Of a stretch of DNA of 64,000 nt, positions 1-8,965 are shown one piece after another; positions within the stretch are counted from its first letter, which is position 1; every line of letters starts with the position of its first letter. This DNA comes from Yoonia sp. (GTDB lineage: Bacteria; Pseudomonadota; Alphaproteobacteria; Rhodobacterales; Rhodobacteraceae): positions 124,001-188,000 of the forward strand of contig JAQXEG010000013.1 of the NCBI GenBank assembly GCA_029250945.1. The letters are read 5' to 3'. The translations under genes and the position numbers were made by a program. Below the pieces are notes generated by a model. It ran no database searches and was not told where the DNA came from. It saw only the letters and a program-made list of their open reading frames with translations.

Positions 1-214
1 GCTGAACCCATCCCGCCTGTTGGGGCTGGACACGGGCCGTTTGCGCGAAGGGCATCCCGCCGACCTTGTGTGGTTTGACCCTGATGCGCCGTTCCAGTTG
101 GACCGCGCCACGTTGAAATCCAAATCCAAGAACACGCCGTTCGACGGCGCTCGTATGCAGGGCGTTGTGCTGGGCACGTGGGTCGGTGGCGCGTTGGTCG
201 GGGGGGACGTCTGA
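1..214 (+). CDS. pyrC: Dihydroorotase, C-terminal end (partial)
   Basis: This is the 3' end of a gene that begins before the window. The readable tail (LGLDTGRLREGHPADLVWFD and onward) has the small C-terminal beta-sandwich typical of amidohydrolases, where the protein folds back after the catalytic barrel. Dihydroorotase converts carbamoyl-aspartate to dihydroorotate in pyrimidine synthesis in the cytoplasm. Its TGA stop shares one base with the ATG of plsY (TGATG), and the pyrC-plsY order is usual in Rhodobacterales. Catalytic residues are outside the window, so another cyclic amidohydrolase cannot be fully excluded. Confidence 0.8.
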   Translation, partial: LNPSRLLGLDTGRLREGHPADLVWFDPDAPFQLDRATLKSKSKNTPFDGARMQGVVLGTWVGGALVGGDV

Positions 215-819
215 TGCCAGAGCTGATTACACCTCTTAGCGGCCTTCTGATCTGGGCCATCGCGGGCTATATCCTTGGATCGATCCCGTTTGGGATGATC
301 ATGGCGCGTGTGATGGGCCTTGGCAATTTGCGCGACATCGGGTCGGGCAATATCGGGGCCACCAATGTTTTGCGCACCGGTAACAAAACCGCCGCTGCGC
401 TGACCCTTTTATTCGATGCAGGTAAGGGTGCCGCGATCGTGCTGATCGCCCGCGCAATGGCATCAGAGGATGCCGCACAGATCGCGGGTCTTGCCGCGTT
501 TATCGGTCACTGTTTTCCTGCCTGGCTGCGGTTCAAGGGCGGCAAGGGTGTTGCAACCTACTTTGGCCTGATGCTGGCCCTCGCGCCGTTTATCGGGCTG
601 ATCGCCGGGGCGATTTGGCTGATGGTTGCTGGGCTAAGCCGGTATTCTTCGCTGGCCGCGTTGATGGCCGCAGGCTGGACCCCTGTTGTGGCAAGCCTGA
701 TGGGCTATGGCTGGTTATTTGCCTTGTCAGCGGTGTTGGCCGTGCTGATCTATGTGCGGCACAAGGACAACATCGGCCGGTTGCGGGCTGGTACGGAATC
801 CAAAATCGGATCTAAATAA
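214..819 (+). CDS. plsY: Glycerol-3-phosphate acyltransferase PlsY
   Basis: This 201-residue inner-membrane protein transfers an acyl group from acyl-phosphate to glycerol-3-phosphate, the first step of phospholipid synthesis. The family signatures are all present: GSIPFG near residue 22, GSGNIGATNVLR near 46, and GHCFPAWLRFKGGKGVAT near 100. Several hydrophobic helices surround them. I chose ATG 214 because it overlaps the pyrC stop (TGATG) and begins MPELITPLS; an earlier in-frame GTG lies inside pyrC. It overlaps the tail of the convergent gene that follows by 8 bases. Confidence 0.95.
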   Translation: MPELITPLSGLLIWAIAGYILGSIPFGMIMARVMGLGNLRDIGSGNIGATNVLRTGNKTAAALTLLFDAGKGAAIVLIARAMASEDAAQIAGLAAFIGHCFPAWLRFKGGKGVATYFGLMLALAPFIGLIAGAIWLMVAGLSRYSSLAALMAAGWTPVVASLMGYGWLFALSAVLAVLIYVRHKDNIGRLRAGTESKIGSK

Positions 820-1153
820 CCGACGAACCCCGCCCCTGTTTGAACCAATAAAGTAGCGCGCCACCACCCAGCACCTGACCACCCAAACCAACATCCGTGC
901 CGGTCAGGTAGAACAGACTAACGGTCATGGCGATCAGGATCGGCAGGCGTGCCAAGGGGCGCAAAAGCTGTCCGATGGTTTTCAAGCCCAGCGCCCATAG
1001 CAGGATCATCAGCGGTGGTCCGGCGATCAAAACACCCGTCCACGCTCCGATGATAAACGCGCTGGCTCCATGCGGATGCACATATGCCCCACCCGCCAGC
1101 GGCAAGCCCACCAGCCACAACATCGCGAAACGCGGATTTAAGAACATCGGCAT
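812..1153 (-). CDS. Small multi-pass membrane protein, unknown function
   Basis: A 113-residue protein with three or four hydrophobic segments (about residues 8-25, 32-55, 68-85 and 88-104). No catalytic motif is visible and I do not recognise a named family. The start ATG at 1153 has a good ribosome binding site (AAGGGG, 8 bases before). It is transcribed toward plsY and overlaps its end by 8 bases, and it lies downstream of gshA on the same strand with a 58-base gap, so it may be co-transcribed with gshA. Confidence 0.7.
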   Translation of the reverse strand: MPMFLNPRFAMLWLVGLPLAGGAYVHPHGASAFIIGAWTGVLIAGPPLMILLWALGLKTIGQLLRPLARLPILIAMTVSLFYLTGTDVGLGGQVLGGGALLYWFKQGRGSSVI

Positions 1154-1211
1154 GATCGGCCCCTTTCACTGTTTCCAGATAGGGGACAATCAGGGCAGGA
1201 ATATGGCGTGG

Positions 1212-2582
1212 TCAATAGCTATATTCACCGTAGATTTTCGACAAATCGCCACCCCAGTCGCCATGATACCGATCAAGCAATTCATCGGCAGGGGTTTTGC
1301 CTGTCTCGATGCTTTCCTTCAGTGCGTTCAGGAAATGGGTTTCATCGGGGACCAAGCCACCGGCACCTGGACGGGCGCGGGCGCGCAGGCCAGCCTCTGA
1401 AATCGCGACAACTTCGCGTGCCAGTTCATGCATGTTGATCCCGTCCACCTTCGCCTGAAGCCCGTCGACAGAGGCCGCAACCCGCAATGCGTCGCGCTGT
1501 TCGGCTGTCCAGTTTTTGCACAGGTCCCACGCTGCATCCAACGCCGTCTGATCATACATCAAGCCAACCCAGAACGCGGGCAGCGCGCATAGCCGCCGCC
1601 AAGGGCCACCATCGGCACCACGCATCTCGATGAATTGTTTGATCCGCGCCTCTGGGAAAACTGTGGTCAGGTGGTCGGCCCAGTCGGACAGCAGCGGTTT
1701 TTCACCGGGCAATGCGGGCAATTCGCCGCGCAAGAAATCGCGGAACGACATGCCAAGCGCGTCGATATATTTACCGTCGCGGTAGACAAAATACATCGGC
1801 ACATCGAGCACGTATTGCACCCAACGCTCAAACCCCATGCCGTCCTCGAACACCCATGGCAACATGCCGGTGCGGTCCGCGTCCAGATCACGCCAGATGC
1901 GCGAGCGCCATGATTTATGGCCGTTTGGCTGCCCTTCAAAAAACGGGGAGTTGGCGAAAAGAGCGGCTGCAACAGGCTGCAACGCCAAAGCCACGCGCAG
2001 TTTTTGGACCATGTCCGCCTCTGACCCGAAGTCGAGATTGACCTGCACGGTGCAGGTGCGGCGCATCATGGCGGTGCCCATGGTGCCGACCTTTTCCATG
2101 TAGTTGTTCATCAGCTGATACCGCCCTTTGGGCATCAACGGCATTTCGTCATGGGACCATTCTGGGGCGGCACCAAGGCCGATGAATTTCACGCCGATGG
2201 TGTCGGAGACTGCCTTTACCTCGCGCAGGTGATCGTTCACCTCGTCACAGGTTTGGTGAATGGTTTCCACGGGCGCGCCTGAAAGCTCCAATGCGCCGCC
2301 GGGTTCCAAGCTGACGTTGGCCATGCCTTTGGTCAGGCCGATGATTTTGCCTTCTTCCTCAACCGGTGCCCAGTTGAACTGGTCGCGCAACCCTTCGAGT
2401 ACGGCTTGGATCGACCGCTCGCCCTCATAGGGGAGGGGTTTGTGCGTGTCTTGGCAGTAGCCGAATTTTTCGTGCTCGGTCCCGATACGCCAGTCAGCCT
2501 TGGGCTTGCAGCCTTTTGCCAGCAACTCTGCCAATTGGCCGTGGTGTTCGATCGGGCCGCCGCCGGACTGTGGAATGGACAT
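1212..2582 (-). CDS. gshA: Glutamate-cysteine ligase (plant/alphaproteobacterial type)
   Basis: A 456-residue cytoplasmic enzyme that joins glutamate and cysteine, the first step of glutathione synthesis. The length and motifs fit the plant-like GshA group of alphaproteobacteria: RIGTEHEKFGY near residue 32, SLEPGGALELSG near 91, and MRRTCTVQVNLDFGSE near 173. The start at 2582 is preceded by GGAG at a spacing of 8. Glutathione is also used by the formaldehyde dehydrogenase encoded at 22.4-23.5 kb in this window. Confidence 0.95.
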   Translation of the reverse strand: MSIPQSGGGPIEHHGQLAELLAKGCKPKADWRIGTEHEKFGYCQDTHKPLPYEGERSIQAVLEGLRDQFNWAPVEEEGKIIGLTKGMANVSLEPGGALELSGAPVETIHQTCDEVNDHLREVKAVSDTIGVKFIGLGAAPEWSHDEMPLMPKGRYQLMNNYMEKVGTMGTAMMRRTCTVQVNLDFGSEADMVQKLRVALALQPVAAALFANSPFFEGQPNGHKSWRSRIWRDLDADRTGMLPWVFEDGMGFERWVQYVLDVPMYFVYRDGKYIDALGMSFRDFLRGELPALPGEKPLLSDWADHLTTVFPEARIKQFIEMRGADGGPWRRLCALPAFWVGLMYDQTALDAAWDLCKNWTAEQRDALRVAASVDGLQAKVDGINMHELAREVVAISEAGLRARARPGAGGLVPDETHFLNALKESIETGKTPADELLDRYHGDWGGDLSKIYGEYSY

Positions 2583-2643
2583 GGAGTAGGCTCCGTCATG
2601 GGATGAGTGTTGGGATTATCGGTGCCGCGTTACAGCGCCTAAG

Positions 2644-3162
2644 TCAATGTAGCAGGTCAGGGGTTTTTTCCCAGACTGTGACACGCACATCAGGTGTTTG
2701 TGACAGCGCATCCAAAAGGGCGGTGGTTTGGATATTGCGCAGACTGCCAAACAGGTCAAACAGCGCCTCGGCGTTTTCGGCGTTCACAGGGATCGACAGG
2801 CTGTCACCGCCGTTTTCTGTCAGCACCCAAGTGGCGGATGGATAGGCCGTCGGGTCAAGCTCTAGCCGGATCAGGTTGGCGATATCCATTTGCCCGCCGT
2901 TCAGTGGCCCCATGTAGGCCAGCCTGCGTTCAGCGACCTGCACCACGCCCGGCCCCTGCCCGCCAATGCGAAACCGCGCCCGCTGGATGCCCGCGATCAC
3001 AAGGATTACAGCACCGATAGTCAACACGATGCCGATCCCGCGCACGACGCCAAAGCTGCCCAATGTCCACCAGAGCCCCAGAAGGGTTAGCGCCAATCCA
3101 GCCAGTGCCTCGCGCCAGCGCCACAGGGTTGCGCGAGCTTCTGGGCGCATGAATTCAGCCAT
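2644..3162 (-). CDS. Two-helix membrane protein, unknown function
   Basis: A 172-residue protein with two closely spaced transmembrane segments near residues 20-58, followed by a soluble C-terminal domain of about 105 residues with no motif I recognise. ATG 3162 is preferred over an upstream ATG because GGAGG stands 5 bases before it and it overlaps the end of the upstream acetyltransferase gene by 8 bases, which suggests translational coupling. It forms a run with the acetyltransferase and rsmE. Confidence 0.7.
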   Translation of the reverse strand: MAEFMRPEARATLWRWREALAGLALTLLGLWWTLGSFGVVRGIGIVLTIGAVILVIAGIQRARFRIGGQGPGVVQVAERRLAYMGPLNGGQMDIANLIRLELDPTAYPSATWVLTENGGDSLSIPVNAENAEALFDLFGSLRNIQTTALLDALSQTPDVRVTVWEKTPDLLH

Positions 3163-4000
3163 GGGCCACCTCCGGTGTGTCATACAGAATAATCATGAAC
3201 TCGCCGACCTGTTCAAAGCCAACCGCAGTATAGGCGGTGGCTGCTGCGACATTGGCTGCCGATAAAACAGCGCGTGTGGTCCCGTTTCTGCGGGCCTCGG
3301 CCATATGCATGGCAACCGCTGCGCGCGCATAACCACGCCCCCGCATGTCCGCGGGCGTATAGACCCCGCCGACCATCACGGTATCCCCAACGACCGAATT
3401 GAACCCCGTCATCGCGACGGGCGTGTCGCCGTGCATTGCGATGCGGTGTGTTCCACCAGTGACCAAGTCATCGACCGCTTGCATGGCTTGCAACCCCGCC
3501 TCTTGCGCGGTCAGGTCAAGCGCGTCGATCCCGTATTGGGTCCGCCAGTTGATCAGCGTGGCGCGGTCCATTTCACGCAGCGGAACAAGCCGCAGACCTC
3601 GGGTATCGGGCATCTTGAGTGCATCAAGGGACAATTCAAAATGCGGCTCTCGTCGGTGCAGGGTCCCATCGGGGAGGCCAAGCGCCTTGTGCAAGGATGC
3701 GACAGGATCAGCCTGTCCAATGATGCCTTGGATCGGGCGCCCGCGCAGAACAGGCGCTGCATCGGGTGTGGTGGTGAACACAGGCAACACGATCCCGCCT
3801 TGGGTCAGCCCAAGCACATCCATGATCGGATCGCCATGCGTCCAGAACGTCATAGCTTTGGGATGATCACCGCCCATGCCATAGTCACGCAAATTGGTGA
3901 TCGAAAACATCGACACAGTGGGCCGCGCCATGTGGAAATCCATCACGGCGCGCGCGTCTGTGGTCGGTTTCACGACCAGTCCCCCATGGCGTTCTGCCAC
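3155..4000 (-). CDS. GNAT family N-acetyltransferase
   Basis: A 281-residue protein whose C-terminal half carries the GNAT acetyl-CoA site: VGGVYTPADMRGRGYARAAV (about residues 211-230), then AANVAAATAYTAVGFEQVGE. The N-terminal 130 residues match no family I recognise and may be a degenerate second GNAT fold or a substrate-recognition domain. The substrate is unknown. Its start lies inside the 3' end of rsmE (31-base overlap), so the two are coupled. Confidence 0.8.
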   Translation of the reverse strand: MAERHGGLVVKPTTDARAVMDFHMARPTVSMFSITNLRDYGMGGDHPKAMTFWTHGDPIMDVLGLTQGGIVLPVFTTTPDAAPVLRGRPIQGIIGQADPVASLHKALGLPDGTLHRREPHFELSLDALKMPDTRGLRLVPLREMDRATLINWRTQYGIDALDLTAQEAGLQAMQAVDDLVTGGTHRIAMHGDTPVAMTGFNSVVGDTVMVGGVYTPADMRGRGYARAAVAMHMAEARRNGTTRAVLSAANVAAATAYTAVGFEQVGEFMIILYDTPEVAHG

Positions 4001-4695
4001 AGTGTCAAAGCCGCCACCGCCGCCGTATCCGCACGCAAGATGCGCGGCCCAAGGCTGACGGGATGGGCGCAGGCCATATCGCGCAGGCGGTCACGCTCGC
4101 GGGCCGAAAACCCGCCCTCCGGTCCAATGAATATCGCCCATGGTCCTGTCAGGCCTGCATCCAAAACAGAAGCCTTACCCAACATGGTTTCATCGCAGAA
4201 CATGATCCGGCGGCTGGCATCCCACCCGTCCAGCAGCTTGCCCAGTTTCGCCAGATCATCGACGGGGGGCACATAGGTACCACCGCATTGTTCCGTCGCC
4301 TCTAGCGCATGGGCGCGAAGTTTTTCGACCTTCAGCCGGTCCGCATTATTGGTGAATTCGGTCTGCACGGGCATGATCCGCGCAGCCCCCAGCTCGGTCG
4401 CTTTTTCCACGATGAATGCTGTGCGTTCCTTGCGGATCGAGGCAAAGACAAGCCAGACATCGGGGGGCATTTGCAGCGGCTTGGTTTGGGTTTGGCACAA
4501 CAGGATGCCGCCCTTTTTGCCTACCTCAACGACTTCGGCGTCCCATTCCCCGTCGGCCCCGTTAATCAGCGACACCACAGAACCCACAGACAGCCGCATC
4601 ACCCCAAAAAGGTAATGTGCCTGTTCCCGCGATAACGGAACCGATTGCGCAGCCCCCAAGGGGTGATCTACAAAAAGACGTGTTTTCGAAGCCAT
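3970..4695 (-). CDS. rsmE: 16S rRNA (uracil-1498-N3)-methyltransferase
   Basis: A 241-residue SPOUT-fold methyltransferase that modifies U1498 of 16S rRNA using S-adenosylmethionine. Supporting motifs are SREQAHYLFGVMRLSVG near residue 22, VEKATELGAARIMPVQTEF near 100, FIGPEGGFSARERD near 190 and SLGPRILRADTAAVAAL near 215. The start is set at ATG 4695 (MASKTRLFVD) rather than 4836, because the longer form would run into ubiA. No clear ribosome binding site is visible. It is divergent from ubiA with only 11 bases between the starts. Confidence 0.92.
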   Translation of the reverse strand: MASKTRLFVDHPLGAAQSVPLSREQAHYLFGVMRLSVGSVVSLINGADGEWDAEVVEVGKKGGILLCQTQTKPLQMPPDVWLVFASIRKERTAFIVEKATELGAARIMPVQTEFTNNADRLKVEKLRAHALEATEQCGGTYVPPVDDLAKLGKLLDGWDASRRIMFCDETMLGKASVLDAGLTGPWAIFIGPEGGFSARERDRLRDMACAHPVSLGPRILRADTAAVAALTLWQNAMGDWS

Positions 4696-4706
4696 GGACC
4701 AGACAT

Positions 4707-5663
4707 ATGACCCAACATCCCCAGATACCAGAGGGCGCGGTGGCCGATAGCGCCAGAAATTGGGTTGACCGTCATGCCCCAGCAGCAACGCAGCCGTATT
4801 TGCGCCTGTCGCGGGCGGACCGGCCGATTGGCACATGGCTTTTGTATCTACCCTGTCTTTGGGCGTTGGCGCTGGCGATCCTTGCGGATGGGCGGTTGGG
4901 TGGTTTTGATATCTGGATCATCGTCTCAGCCGGGGTTGGTGCATTTTTGATGCGCGGCGCGGGTTGCACGTGGAACGACATCACCGATCGCAAGATCGAC
5001 GCATCCGTTGCACGCACACGGTCGCGGCCGATCCCGTCCGGTCAAGTCGGCGTGCGCGGCGCGGTGATCTGGATGGGTGTGCAGGCACTGGTGTCACTGG
5101 GCATTTTGCTCAGCTACCCGGCCTTGGCGATCTGGCTTGGCTTTGCCTCTGTCATTCCGGTCTTGATCTATCCGTTTGCCAAACGGTTCACATGGTGGCC
5201 GCAGGTGTTTCTGGGCATCGCATTCAACTGGGGGGCGTTATTGATCTGGGCTGCTCATGCGGGATCAATCGGCTGGGCGGCGGTGCTGTTGTATCTAGCA
5301 GGCATCTGCTGGACACTATTCTACGACACGATCTATGCGTTCCAAGACGTCGAAGATGACGCGCTAATCGGTGTGAAATCCACCGCCCGCCTTTTTGGTG
5401 CAAACGCCAAAACATGGCTGCGCGGGTTTCTGACAGCCACCGTCCTATTGATGAGTGTCGCCGTGGTCATCGCGGCCAAGGACCGGTCAATCCTGTCGCT
5501 AGTTGTCGCCCTGATCGGACCATGGGCCATGGGGTGGCACCTGACATGGCAATTGCTGAAATTCGACCCCGCGGATGGCCCCCGATTGTTGCAATTGTTC
5601 CGCTCAAACCGCGATGCGGGGCTGATCCCTTTGCCATTTTTCGCCATTGCGGCCTTCCTTTGA
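4707..5663 (+). CDS. ubiA: 4-hydroxybenzoate polyprenyltransferase
   Basis: A 318-residue inner-membrane prenyltransferase that attaches the polyprenyl tail to 4-hydroxybenzoate in ubiquinone synthesis. Both aspartate-rich motifs that bind Mg-pyrophosphate are visible: NDITDRKIDASVARTRSRP near residue 90 and DTIYAFQDVEDD near 207. About eight hydrophobic segments follow the family pattern. ATG 4707 (MTQHPQIPEG) is chosen because earlier in-frame starts lie inside rsmE. No Shine-Dalgarno sequence precedes it, so it may be leaderless or weakly translated. Confidence 0.93.
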   Translation: MTQHPQIPEGAVADSARNWVDRHAPAATQPYLRLSRADRPIGTWLLYLPCLWALALAILADGRLGGFDIWIIVSAGVGAFLMRGAGCTWNDITDRKIDASVARTRSRPIPSGQVGVRGAVIWMGVQALVSLGILLSYPALAIWLGFASVIPVLIYPFAKRFTWWPQVFLGIAFNWGALLIWAAHAGSIGWAAVLLYLAGICWTLFYDTIYAFQDVEDDALIGVKSTARLFGANAKTWLRGFLTATVLLMSVAVVIAAKDRSILSLVVALIGPWAMGWHLTWQLLKFDPADGPRLLQLFRSNRDAGLIPLPFFAIAAFL

Positions 5664-5719
5664 TTGATCGCATGGCCACATCGGCCTATTCAGGGGGCTA
5701 ACTGCCTTAAAACAAACGG

Positions 5720-7591
5720 ATGCTCATGCGCCTGTCTGCCCTGTTTCTTCGCATCGGTGTCTTCATCTTTGCCGCCGTCTTTGCCGCCTTGGGCGCCCGC
5801 GCCACCGTGTCCGTGGTTGAGGACCGGTCTGTGGTTTCTGTCCAAGAAACACTGATAGATCGCGGATATGATTGGGCTTCTGTGATCGGTGACGGTCTGC
5901 AAGTCATCCTTGAGGGCGAGGCCCCGACAGAGGCCACACGCTTTCGCGCGATTTCCGCAGCAGGCAGCATCGTGGACGCCAGCCGAATCATCGACAACAT
6001 GGGTGTCGCCGAATCGGGGAACATCGCAGCCCCCGATTTCACCATCGAAATTTTGCGCAACGACAGCGGTGTGTCCCTGATTGGCCTGATCCCGGCGGAT
6101 ACCGACCGTGAGGCATTGGCCGACCGCATCAGCAATATCGCCAAGGGCCAGCGCGTGACCGACTTGTTGGAAACTGCCGACTATCCTGTGCCCGACAGCT
6201 GGCCCGACGCCCTGTCCTACAGCCTGCGCGCACTGGAAATGTTGCCCCGCTCGAAAATCTCGGTGGCGGCTGACCGCGTATCTGTGAACGCGATTTCCGA
6301 CAGCGCCGCCGACAAGGCACGGCTAGAAACGGCGCTTGCGCGCTCTACCCCTGATGACGTGCGGCTGGCCGTTTCAATCACCGCACCCCGCCCCGTGATT
6401 TCGCCATTCACCACACGGTTCACGAAATCCAGCGACGGTGTACGTTTCGACGCCTGTGCCGCCGACAGCCCAGAGGCCGAGCGCGCGATCATGGCCGCCG
6501 CTGCAACCGCAGGTTACGAGGGCAAAAGCCCCTGCGTCCAAGCGCTAGGCGTCCCGTCGCGCACATGGTCCGATGCGGTATCCCTGTCGATCGGCGCGAT
6601 CAACGCGCTTGAGGGTGGTACTGTCACCGTGTCTGACACCGACGTGTCATTGGTGGCCCTCGAAGGCACCGATCAGGGGTCGTTCGACCGCGTCGTGGGC
6701 GAGCTTGAGAATGCGCTGCCGGATGTGTTCGCGTTGAACGCCGAACTGCCCGCGACCCCCAACGCAAACGCCGAAGGCCCCCCGCAATTCACCGCTACCC
6801 GTAGCCCAGAAGGCGCCGTGCAACTGCGCGGCCGCGTTCCGGATGATCTGGTGAACACAACGGCGGAAAACTATGCGATGGCCAAGTTTGGCCGCGCGAA
6901 TGTGACCATGGGCACCCGCATCGTCAGCGACCTTCCTGCGGGCTGGACTGTCCGCGTTCTGGCAGGGATCGAGGCGTTGTCGACACTGTCGAACGGGGCC
7001 GTTTTGGTTGAACCCGACAGCGTCACCGTGCGGGGCAACACAGGATCGGAAAGCGCACAGGCCGACATCACGCGCCTACTGATCGACAAACTGGGCCAGA
7101 CCGCGAAATTCGATATCGACGTCACCTATGTCAAACAACTTGACCCGATTGCAAGCCTGCCCACAGCCGAAGAATGCGTGGCCCAGATTCACGCCGTGAC
7201 GGAAGCACGCAAAATACTGTTTGATCCAGGATCGGCATCCATCACGGCGGACACACAGCCCGTCGTCGATGATATCGCCGATATCCTCAAGAAATGCCCT
7301 GATCTGAAAATGCGCATCGCCGGTTTCACCGACAGCCAAGGCCGCGAACAGATGAACCAACAGCTTAGCCAGCAACGCGCCAGCGCTGTGCTGGATGCCC
7401 TGCGCCTGCGCCGCGTGCTTGTGTCATCATTCGACGCGATCGGCTTTGGCGAGGCGAACCCGATTGCAACAAACGACACCGAAGCAGGCCGTGAAGCCAA
7501 CCGCCGGATTGAGTTTTCGCTAATCGTGCCCGAACCTACCCCCGAAGAGACAACCACGCTCGAAGCGGTCGAAGCCGCCCCATCCGAATAA
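5720..7591 (+). CDS. OmpA-family envelope protein with BON-like repeats
   Basis: A 623-residue exported protein. An N-terminal hydrophobic segment (residues 5-27) is a signal peptide or anchor. The middle has several repeated alpha/beta units that look like BON domains (residues about 35-470). The C-terminal OmpA-like peptidoglycan-binding domain spans roughly residues 482-600 and includes ILFDPGSASI, AGFTDSQGREQMNQQLSQQR and EANRRIEFSL. It probably ties the envelope to peptidoglycan. A small coiled-coil membrane gene follows after 16 bases. The exact role is unknown. Confidence 0.85.
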   Translation: MLMRLSALFLRIGVFIFAAVFAALGARATVSVVEDRSVVSVQETLIDRGYDWASVIGDGLQVILEGEAPTEATRFRAISAAGSIVDASRIIDNMGVAESGNIAAPDFTIEILRNDSGVSLIGLIPADTDREALADRISNIAKGQRVTDLLETADYPVPDSWPDALSYSLRALEMLPRSKISVAADRVSVNAISDSAADKARLETALARSTPDDVRLAVSITAPRPVISPFTTRFTKSSDGVRFDACAADSPEAERAIMAAAATAGYEGKSPCVQALGVPSRTWSDAVSLSIGAINALEGGTVTVSDTDVSLVALEGTDQGSFDRVVGELENALPDVFALNAELPATPNANAEGPPQFTATRSPEGAVQLRGRVPDDLVNTTAENYAMAKFGRANVTMGTRIVSDLPAGWTVRVLAGIEALSTLSNGAVLVEPDSVTVRGNTGSESAQADITRLLIDKLGQTAKFDIDVTYVKQLDPIASLPTAEECVAQIHAVTEARKILFDPGSASITADTQPVVDDIADILKKCPDLKMRIAGFTDSQGREQMNQQLSQQRASAVLDALRLRRVLVSSFDAIGFGEANPIATNDTEAGREANRRIEFSLIVPEPTPEETTTLEAVEAAPSE

Positions 7592-7607
7592 CAACAGGAA
7601 CGCCCCC

Positions 7608-7931
7608 GTGAACAGAACCGAATTTATCGTCGCCACCGCGATCATCCTGTTTGTTGCCTTTGCCCTTGGCTGGTTCGCAAGCTGGCTGGTCAACCGCTTT
7701 ACCCGCGTGACCAAGGCCGAAATCGGCGAGTTGGATAAAATGGCCCAAGCCCTGCACGAGGCAGAGGAAACCCGCGATCAGGCGATCACCTATCTGCACC
7801 AGCGCGAGACAGAGATCACCAATCAACTGTCCCAAACAGAGGCTGAACTGCGCGCCGCGATGGATGGCCTCCGCGAAGCCCGCCAAGAGACCGAAGAACT
7901 CCGTAGCTATATTGAGCGTCAGCAGGGCTAA
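7608..7931 (+). CDS. Small membrane protein with a long coiled coil
   Basis: A 107-residue protein starting with GTG. Residues 6-28 form one transmembrane helix (IVATAIILFVAFALGWFASW), followed by about 75 residues of charged heptad-like sequence (EAEETRDQAITYLHQRETEI and on) that should form a coiled coil. It lies 16 bases after the OmpA-family gene and is likely co-transcribed, so an envelope-linked structural role is plausible. No named family is recognised. Confidence 0.75.
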   Translation: MNRTEFIVATAIILFVAFALGWFASWLVNRFTRVTKAEIGELDKMAQALHEAEETRDQAITYLHQRETEITNQLSQTEAELRAAMDGLREARQETEELRSYIERQQG

Positions 7932-7937
7932 CAGCCC

Positions 7938-7958
7938 CTCGCTTTTTTCAAAATACTC
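7938..7958 (+). repeat. Dispersed intergenic repeat, copy 1 (family A)
   Basis: CTCGCTTTTTTCAAAATACT plus one C is identical over 21 bases to the copy at 39084-39104 and differs by one base from the inverted copy at 29237-29257. It sits just after a gene end. The GC-rich half (CCGCCGGAGGC) seen in other copies is missing here. Confidence 0.7.
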
Positions 7959-7998
7959 ATTCTTTTGGTGCAACAATTCGGTCCGCGTCAACGGCTGA

Positions 7999-8955
7999 TC
8001 ACGACCCGATCCGCGCATGCAAAATACGCCCAATAACGTTCAACAATAGCTGGGCCGCAAGGATCGCGGTCCCACCCGTTTGATCATAGTCAGGGGCCAC
8101 TTCGACCAGATCAATGCCGACAATCCGCTGGCGTTTGGCAACAGCCGCGATCAGCTCAAGCACCTCATAATACAGAAACCCACCGTGGCTTGGCGTGCCT
8201 GTCCCCGGCGCGATGGACGGATCAAAACCGTCGATGTCGATGGTCAGGTAGATGTCCACATCAGCTGGAATGCGATCCACAACCGCATCAACGCCCAGCG
8301 CACGAATTTGCCGCACCGACAGGATATCAGACCCCATCGCCCGCGCATCGGTATAGCCGTCCTTGGCTGTCGACGACACGTTACGTATCCCGAATTGGGA
8401 CAGGCCCGTGACATGGTCCTGCTCTGCTGCGCGGCGCATCGGGTTGCCGTGCCCGTGGCGCACACCGTGGCGTTCATCCACAAAATCCAGATGCGCGTCA
8501 ATTTGCAAAATATGGATTGGCCCATGGTCGTCAAAGGCCCTCACGCAAGGGATATTCACCGAATGATCCCCGCCCAGCACCACCGGTAGCGCACCTGCGG
8601 CACGGATGGCGCGTACGGCATCCTCGATCCGCGCGTGGCTTTTTTCGGTGTCGGTGTGCACAATATCTGCATCACCGATATCCACGATCCGTGTGCCTTC
8701 GCCCAGATAGGTCACGTCGTCCTCGTGATCATAGGCGCCCGCATGGCCAAAGGCGAACAGGGTCGATGCCTCGCGGATTGCGCGGGGGCCGAAACGGGCG
8801 CCGGGGCGCCACTGTGTCCCGAAATCAAAGGGCGCACCGACAACGGCCACATCGGCATCAATCGCGGACCAGTCAGGCTGATAGTCGTATTTGCCAAATG
8901 TGGCGATGCCGACAAATGGCAGGTTTAGCCGCCCTGTTTCATATCCGTGTGCCAT
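7999..8955 (-). CDS. speB: Agmatinase-family ureohydrolase
   Basis: A 318-residue enzyme of the arginase/agmatinase fold, which hydrolyses a guanidino group to release urea. The binuclear manganese ligands are visible in GGDHS (near residue 127), DAHLDF (near 151) and TIDIDGFDPSIAPG (near 240). ATG 8955 (MAHGYETGRL) is chosen because AAGGGGGG precedes it and it lies 10 bases after tsaC; a longer form from 9003 would overlap tsaC. Agmatine is the likely substrate, but guanidinobutyrate or guanidine hydrolases share these motifs, so the symbol is tentative. Confidence 0.85.
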   Translation of the reverse strand: MAHGYETGRLNLPFVGIATFGKYDYQPDWSAIDADVAVVGAPFDFGTQWRPGARFGPRAIREASTLFAFGHAGAYDHEDDVTYLGEGTRIVDIGDADIVHTDTEKSHARIEDAVRAIRAAGALPVVLGGDHSVNIPCVRAFDDHGPIHILQIDAHLDFVDERHGVRHGHGNPMRRAAEQDHVTGLSQFGIRNVSSTAKDGYTDARAMGSDILSVRQIRALGVDAVVDRIPADVDIYLTIDIDGFDPSIAPGTGTPSHGGFLYYEVLELIAAVAKRQRIVGIDLVEVAPDYDQTGGTAILAAQLLLNVIGRILHARIGS

Positions 8956-8965
8956 CTTGCCCCCC

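Noticed and set aside
3305-4276. A 323-codon plus-strand open frame opposite the acetyltransferase and rsmE genes
   Set aside because: Its protein is rich in His, Arg and Pro with no domain, and both minus-strand genes have clear families. It is a GC-codon shadow.
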